Positions 59,383-64,000 of a DNA stretch of 64,000 bases are shown in pieces. Every line of letters starts with the position of its first letter. Position 1 is the stretch's first letter. The stretch covers positions 4,610,501-4,674,500 of the forward strand of contig NZ_JACHLY010000001.1 of NCBI RefSeq assembly GCF_014204715.1. The letters run 5' to 3'. Origin of the DNA: Streptomonospora salina (lineage in GTDB: Bacteria; Actinomycetota; Actinomycetes; Streptosporangiales; Streptosporangiaceae). The position numbers were made by a program, and so were the translations under genes. The notes below the pieces were generated by a model. The model worked only from the letters and a program-made list of their open reading frames with translations, was not told where the DNA came from and ran no database searches.

Positions 59383-61170
59383 ATGCCTGGACGGTACGGG
59401 GGCCAGGGGCCCCGCCACGGCGGGGGACGCCCGGAGCGGCGCGGCGGTCCCGGCGGCGGCAAAGGCGGCCGCCGCGACCAGCCCGAGATCACCGGCCGCC
59501 GCGACGACGCCCGCCTGGCCGAGGAGCTGCGCCGGATGGACGGCTCCTCCTACGGCCGCTACAAGTCGCTGACCGGCGACTGGACCTTCCCCGACTTCAC
59601 CCTGACCGTCGAACGGGTGCAGTCCGACCCCTTCGCCCCGCCGTCCCGCGTGTCCGTACGCATCCCCGCCGACGTCGTCGAACTGCCCGACGACGCCTGG
59701 CACGCGCCCGTGCGGCGCCGCGCCACGGCCGACTACCTGGTGCGCCGGGCCCACCGGGAGCTCAAAGGCGCCCGGCTGCGTATCGACGCCGGCGGCCAGG
59801 AGGTGCTGGACCGCGCCTCCTGCCAGATCCGCGACGGCGACCTGCACCTGAGACTGGGCATCGAGATGCCCGGACACGGGCGCCGGATCGACGGCGGCAC
59901 CGCCGAACGCGAACTGTGCGAACGGCTGCCCGACATGGTCGACGCGCTGCGCTGGCCCGAGATCGACACCGCGGAGGCCGCCGCCTTCGCCGACACCGTC
60001 GAGGACACCTGCGCGCTGCGCGACCGGCTGGAGGACCTGGGCTTGGTGGCCTTCGCCGCCGACGGGGCGGTGCTGCCGCGCCGCAGCGGTGTCAGCGACC
60101 TGCCCATGCAGGGCAGCGCCGTGCCCTTCCGCTCCCCGGAGAGCCTGCGCGTCAGCGTCGACCTGCCCCACGCGGGCACCGTCACCGGGATGGGCATCGC
60201 CGAGGGCATCACCCTCATCGTCGGAGGCGGATTCCACGGCAAGTCCACGCTGCTGCACGCTCTGGAACGCGGCGCCTACGACCACGTGCCCGGAGACGGC
60301 CGCGAGCTGGTGGTCTCGCGCGACGACGCCGTCAAGATCCGCGCCGAAGAGGGCCGCCAGGTCGAACGCACCGACATCAGCGCCTTCGTGCGCAACCTGC
60401 CCACCGGCGCGGACACGGCCGACTTCTCCACGGAGAACGCCTCGGGATCGACCTCCCAGGCCGCCAACATCTCCGAGGCCCTGGAGGCCGGCTCGCGGAC
60501 CCTGCTCATCGACGAGGACACCACCGCCACCAACCTGATGATCCGCGACGCCCGGATGCAGCGGCTGGTGCACGGCGACCGCGAGCCGCTGACCCCCTTC
60601 GTCGACCTGGTCCGCCCGCTCCGGCGCGACCACGGGGTCTCCACGGTGCTGGTCATGGGGGGAAGCGGCGACTACTTCGACGTCGCCGACCAGATCGTCA
60701 TGCTCGACGGCTACCGCCCCTACGACGTCACCGACAGCGCCCGCGAACTCGCTTCCGAACGCACCGACGCCGACTTCGGCGCACCCGCGGACCGCGTGAT
60801 CGACGCCCGCTCCGTGGACGCCACCGCGCGCGGCAAGTCCCGCATCAAGCGCCGCGACATGGACGTGCTCACCTTCGGGGAGAACGACATCGACGTGCGC
60901 AGCCTCACCCAGCTGGTCGACCCCGGCCAGATCATCGGCGTGGGCCTGGCCATGCGCCGCCTCGCCGAGGACGGCCTGCTCGGCCGGCACACGCTCGCCG
61001 AAGCGCTGGACGCGCTGGAGGAGCGGCTGGGCGACGACGGCGTGACGGCGCTGGGCCGCGGTTTCGCGGGCGACTACGTGCTGCCGCGGCGCTACGAGAT
61101 CGCCGCCGCGCTGAACCGGCTGCGCAGCCTCCGCGTGCAGCGCCAGATCCGGGCGGACGGGGACGAGTGA
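59383..61170 (+). CDS. ABC_ATPase-domain (PF09818-type) predicted ATPase
   Basis: A 595-residue cytoplasmic ATPase; start at the ATG behind AGGAGGG. A basic Gly/Arg-rich N-terminus (about 35 residues) precedes DARLAEELRRMDGSSYGRYKSLTGDW, the domain's usual opening. A modified P-loop is seen in LIVGGGFHGKSTLLHALERG, and Walker B in RTLLIDEDTTATNLMIRD followed by VLVMGGSGDYFDVADQIVMLDGY. It has no membrane segments and no transporter partner, so it is not a transport ATPase. The family's role is unknown; its ABC-type core suggests work on nucleic acid or protein. Confidence 0.9.
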   Translation: MPGRYGGQGPRHGGGRPERRGGPGGGKGGRRDQPEITGRRDDARLAEELRRMDGSSYGRYKSLTGDWTFPDFTLTVERVQSDPFAPPSRVSVRIPADVVELPDDAWHAPVRRRATADYLVRRAHRELKGARLRIDAGGQEVLDRASCQIRDGDLHLRLGIEMPGHGRRIDGGTAERELCERLPDMVDALRWPEIDTAEAAAFADTVEDTCALRDRLEDLGLVAFAADGAVLPRRSGVSDLPMQGSAVPFRSPESLRVSVDLPHAGTVTGMGIAEGITLIVGGGFHGKSTLLHALERGAYDHVPGDGRELVVSRDDAVKIRAEEGRQVERTDISAFVRNLPTGADTADFSTENASGSTSQAANISEALEAGSRTLLIDEDTTATNLMIRDARMQRLVHGDREPLTPFVDLVRPLRRDHGVSTVLVMGGSGDYFDVADQIVMLDGYRPYDVTDSARELASERTDADFGAPADRVIDARSVDATARGKSRIKRRDMDVLTFGENDIDVRSLTQLVDPGQIIGVGLAMRRLAEDGLLGRHTLAEALDALEERLGDDGVTALGRGFAGDYVLPRRYEIAAALNRLRSLRVQRQIRADGDE

Positions 61171-61380
61171 CGCCGTTTCCCCCGCCGGAGGGGCCGCCGC
61201 TGACCGTGCCCGGCGCCGGAGTCGCACCGACCGCGGCGCCCCCGGCGTGCGGGACCGGAACCGCCGCTGCGGGCGCCGCAGTCGCGCTCGACTATTCTGG
61301 ACCGTGCATCCGCCGCGCGTGCGACCGCCGTGTGTCGCAGCCGCCCCGCCATCTTCGTGTGCGAATGGAGACCCTGCCAG

Positions 61381-62304
61381 GTGCGTGACCACGCTGACCT
61401 CTACCAGCTCCGCTCCGGCGCCGAGAACGCCGCCGGGACGGTGATGCTGGTCGTCCTCGACGGGTTCGTGGACGCCGGGACGGTCGGTCGCCAGACCGCC
61501 GACGCGTTGTTCGCCGCGTTCGACGCCGAGGAGATCGCCGCCTTCGACGTCGACCGGCTGCTGGACTACCGCTCCCGCAGGCCCGTGCTGACCTTCGTCG
61601 AGAACGCCTACACCGAATACACCCCGCCCAAGCTGTCGCTGTACGAGATGCGCGACGGCGACGGAACGGCGTTCCTGCTGCTGCACGGGCTCGAACCCGA
61701 CCACGAGTGGGAGGCCTTCGCCGCGGCGGTGCGCGACCTCGTCGACCGGCTCGCGGTCACCCTGGTCGTGGGCGTGCAGGGCATCCCGATGGCGGTTCCG
61801 CACACCCGGCCCGCCACGGCCACCGCCCACGCGACCCGCACCGAGCTGGTTTCGGGCCACACTCCCTGGATCGGCCGCGTCAACGTGCCCGCCAGCGCCG
61901 CCGCCCTGCTGGAGTTCCGGCTCGGCGAGAGCGGGCACGACGCGCTCGGCTACGCCGTGCACGTGCCCAGCTATCTCGCCCAGTCGGAGTACCCCCGCGC
62001 GGCCATCGCCGCGCTGGAGTTCGTCTCCGGCGCCACCGGGCTGGCGCTGCCCGGAACCGAGCTGGAGGAGTCCGCGCGCCAGACCGACGAGGAGATCGAA
62101 CAGCAGGTCGAAGCCTCCGAGGAGGTGCAGCGCGTCGTCGCCAACCTGGAGCAGCAGTACGACGACTTCATGGCTGCACGTGCGAACGCCGGGGAGGAGG
62201 GCGCCCCGATGTTCGGCGAGGACGGTTCCGAGCTGCCTACCGCCGACGAGCTCGGCGCCGAGCTGGAGCGCTTCCTCGCCGACCGCGAGCGCGGTGACGG
62301 CTGA
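61381..62304 (+). CDS. PAC2-family protein
   Basis: A 307-residue protein of the PAC2 (proteasome assembly chaperone-like) family common in actinobacteria. It has VMLVVLDGFVDAGTVGRQTADALF near the start, LLDYRSRRPVLTFVENAYTEYTPPKLSLYEMRD, GVQGIPMAVPHTRPATATAHAT and LGYAVHVPSYLAQSEYP. An acidic coiled tail (EESARQTDEEIEQQVEASEEVQRVV) follows. Start GTG at 61381 has only a weak RBS. Family members may take part in proteasome-related or ATP-grasp-like functions; not proven. Confidence 0.9.
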   Translation: MRDHADLYQLRSGAENAAGTVMLVVLDGFVDAGTVGRQTADALFAAFDAEEIAAFDVDRLLDYRSRRPVLTFVENAYTEYTPPKLSLYEMRDGDGTAFLLLHGLEPDHEWEAFAAAVRDLVDRLAVTLVVGVQGIPMAVPHTRPATATAHATRTELVSGHTPWIGRVNVPASAAALLEFRLGESGHDALGYAVHVPSYLAQSEYPRAAIAALEFVSGATGLALPGTELEESARQTDEEIEQQVEASEEVQRVVANLEQQYDDFMAARANAGEEGAPMFGEDGSELPTADELGAELERFLADRERGDG

Positions 62305-62385
62305 CCACCCGGCCGGGTACCCGCCCGCAGACCGGCGCCCGGCCCCGCGGGCCGGGCGCGCCGCCCCGACGAATTCGGAAAGCCA

Positions 62386-63507
62386 GTGCTGTACCAGTTC
62401 CTCTTCTCCGCAGTGCTCCGGCGCACCGATGCCGAGTCCGTCCACCGGCTGAGCTTCGCGGCGCTGCGCGGGCTCGCCGCGGTGCCGGGCGCCGCCGGGG
62501 CCCTCCGCGCTGCTCTGGCCCCCCGCGAACCCGAACTCGCCGTGCGGGCCCTGGGCCGGGACCTGCCGGGCCCGCTGGGGCTGGCGGCCGGATTCGACAA
62601 GAACGCCGAGGGCGTCACGGCACTGACCGCCCTGGGCTTCAGCCACGTCGAGGTCGGAACGGTCACCGCCCACCCGCAGTCGGGGAACCCCCGTCCGCGG
62701 CTGTTCCGGCTCACCGCCGACTCCGCGATCGTCAACCGCATGGGGTTCAACAACCACGGCTCGGTCGTGGCCGCCGACCACTTGCGGGCGCTGCGGTCCC
62801 GGCGCGGCGGCCGCCGCCCGGTGGTCGGCGCCAACATCGGCAAGACCAAGACGGTGCCCGAGTCCGAGGCGGTGGCGGACTACGTCGCCGGCGCACGGCG
62901 GCTGGCGCCCTTCGCCGACTACCTGGCGGTCAACGTCAGTTCACCCAATACCCCCGGCCTGCGCGACCTGCAGTCGGTGGAGCGCCTCCGGCCGCTGCTG
63001 CGCGAGGTGCGCGCCGCGTTGGACGGCGACGGGCACGGCGCCCTGCCCCTCCTGGTCAAGATCGCGCCCGACCTCGCCGACGCCGATGTCGACGCGGTCG
63101 CCGATCTCTCCGTCGAGCTGGAGCTGGACGGGGTGATCGCCACGAACACCACCATCGCGCGCGAGGGTCTGAGCAGCCCGGCGGAGGACGTCGCCGCGGC
63201 CGGCGCCGGGGGGCTCTCCGGCGCACCGCTGCGCCGGCGCTCGCTGGAGGTCCTGCGGCGCCTGCGCGCCCGCGCCGGCGACCGGTTGCTGCTCGTCGCC
63301 GTCGGCGGCGTCTCCACGCCTGAGGACGCCTGGGAGCGTATCCGGGCCGGCGCGACCCTCGTCCAGGGCTACAGCGGTCTGATCTACGGCGGGCCGCTGT
63401 GGCCGCGCAGGATGCATCGGGGCCTGGCCCGGCTGGTGCGCTCGGCCGGCTACAGCTCGGTCGCCCAGGCGGTGGGGGCCGACACGCCGGCCGCCGACGG
63501 AGGCTGA
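62386..63507 (+). CDS. pyrD: quinone-dependent dihydroorotate dehydrogenase (class 2)
   Basis: Membrane-associated FMN enzyme of 373 residues for the fourth step of pyrimidine synthesis, oxidising dihydroorotate with quinone. The class 2 N-terminal helix ([27 protein letters not shown]) binds membrane. It has [19 protein letters not shown], the catalytic Ser in [32 protein letters not shown] and [20 protein letters not shown] start behind GGAAAG. Other pyr genes are not present. Confidence 0.97.
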   Translation: MLYQFLFSAVLRRTDAESVHRLSFAALRGLAAVPGAAGALRAALAPREPELAVRALGRDLPGPLGLAAGFDKNAEGVTALTALGFSHVEVGTVTAHPQSGNPRPRLFRLTADSAIVNRMGFNNHGSVVAADHLRALRSRRGGRRPVVGANIGKTKTVPESEAVADYVAGARRLAPFADYLAVNVSSPNTPGLRDLQSVERLRPLLREVRAALDGDGHGALPLLVKIAPDLADADVDAVADLSVELELDGVIATNTTIAREGLSSPAEDVAAAGAGGLSGAPLRRRSLEVLRRLRARAGDRLLLVAVGGVSTPEDAWERIRAGATLVQGYSGLIYGGPLWPRRMHRGLARLVRSAGYSSVAQAVGADTPAADGG

Positions 63508-63586
63508 ACCCTCCCCGCGGGCGGGCCGGGGCGGGGTGCGCACCGCCAGAGCCTGCCCGAGCGGCTGCGGACCGGCCCCGTCGGTG

Positions 63587-64000
63587 TCACCACGGGCAGC
63601 CGTCCAGGCGGATGCACTCCTCGTTGGCCGCCGGGTCGGCGGTGTAGTAGACCGCGCCCGGCTCGGTGTCGCCGAGCAGGTCGGGCACGGTCACCAGGGT
63701 CAAGCCGTGCGACTCGGCGCGGTCGAGGATCTCCGGCAGCGCCGCGACGGTGGTGTCGCGGGTGCCGTGCAGCAGAACCAGCCCGCCGGGCGGCGTGACG
63801 GCGGCGACGTTGGCGGCGATCTCCTCGGCGCCGATACCGGTCCAGTCCTCGGAGTCGGTGTCCCAGACGATCTGCGCCTGGCCGTGCTCGGCCGCGGCCT
63901 CGGCGACCGCCGCGTCGGTTTCGCCGAACGGCGGGCGCAGGATGTCGGGCCGCTCTCCCGTCCGGCGGCGCACCAGCGCGTCCACGGCGTCCAGCTCCGA
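63587..64000 (-). CDS. polysaccharide deacetylase-type (NodB) protein, C-terminal part
   Basis: The frame is open through the right edge, so only the last 137 residues are seen. LRPPFGETDAAVAEAA holds the conserved Pro/Phe-Gly motif of the NodB fold, VWDTDSEDWTG the Asp-rich strand, and GGLVLLHGTRDTTVAALPEIL the metal/catalytic His region of carbohydrate esterase 4 enzymes. Such enzymes remove acetyl groups from peptidoglycan or chitin and are usually secreted. The N-terminal metal triad and any signal are outside the window. Confidence 0.85.
   Translation of the reverse strand, partial: SELDAVDALVRRRTGERPDILRPPFGETDAAVAEAAAEHGQAQIVWDTDSEDWTGIGAEEIAANVAAVTPPGGLVLLHGTRDTTVAALPEILDRAESHGLTLVTVPDLLGDTEPGAVYYTADPAANEECIRLDGCPW

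Noticed and set aside
58774-62781. A 1,335-residue open frame on the minus strand
   Set aside because: Antisense to the ABC_ATPase and PAC2 genes, no domain pattern; a GC-driven shadow.

Overview
The window is very GC-rich (roughly 70-75 %), densely coded and full of GTG starts and 1-4 bp start/stop overlaps. Gene content points to a filamentous actinobacterium: a WhiJ-type regulator trio (XRE-DUF5753, DUF397, HATPase), Lrp-controlled bkdABC, xylBA, and PAC2 and ABC_ATPase-domain proteins. Nocardiopsaceae or a neighbouring family is a reasonable guess but was not tested by database search.

Layout. 1-1.0 kb: the N-terminus of an AbiEi-like protein runs off the left edge, followed by a frameshifted hypothetical gene that ends inside a 17-bp inverted repeat. 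1.0-9.1 kb: a RibD/DHFR-like reductase, a three-gene formate dehydrogenase operon (Mo subunit, FeS subunit, NrfD anchor) and a LuxR/histidine-kinase pair. 9.4-12.5 kb: an SdpR/SdpI-like pair coupled to a small PLDc_N protein and an ABC exporter. 12.8-21.5 kb: a catabolic island with an SSS symporter and its small partner, a DeoR regulator, RidA, a fold-III PLP enzyme, an amidohydrolase, a KDG-type sugar kinase and an IclR regulator. 21.6-28.3 kb: a glycine betaine to glycine demethylation island (Rieske oxygenase, monomeric sarcosine oxidase, dimethylglycine oxidase, and a divergent Rieske ferredoxin and reductase). 28.4-31.1 kb: xylBA with a ROK-type operator. 31.3-34.1 kb: the WhiJ-like trio with repeated operator motifs. 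34.4-41 kb: TetR/FAD monooxygenase, a second TetR, a GDPD-like protein lacking catalytic residues, a DeoR regulator, a glyoxalase-fold protein and a PhzF-like protein. 40.8-46.5 kb: two ABC exporter modules, one led by PadR and one by TetR. 46.6-51.3 kb: a secreted beta/gamma-crystallin-like protein, an ArsR-type regulator, and an Lrp regulator facing tryptophan 2,3-dioxygenase and kynureninase. 51.4-53.9 kb: a hairpin-rich leader and an RlpA-like surface protein whose stop codon is the target site of an intact IS5-family element. 54-58 kb: bkdABC with a divergent Lrp regulator. 58.2-64 kb: an internally deleted kinase chimera, an ABC_ATPase-domain protein, a PAC2 protein, pyrD and a polysaccharide deacetylase cut by the right edge.

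How genes may work together (inference). The 12.8-21.5 kb island reads as uptake, deacylation, PLP-dependent dehydration or deamination with RidA clearing the enamine, then phosphorylation of a 2-keto-3-deoxy acid; an N-acylated amino-sugar acid would fit. The betaine island releases one-carbon units as formaldehyde or methylene-folate, and the formate dehydrogenase could oxidise the end product. Related GTTGC-containing sites lie in front of both the amidohydrolase/kinase pair and the betaine genes, so the IclR protein may control both. No tRNA, rRNA, CRISPR array or prophage was recognised; the only mobile element is the IS.
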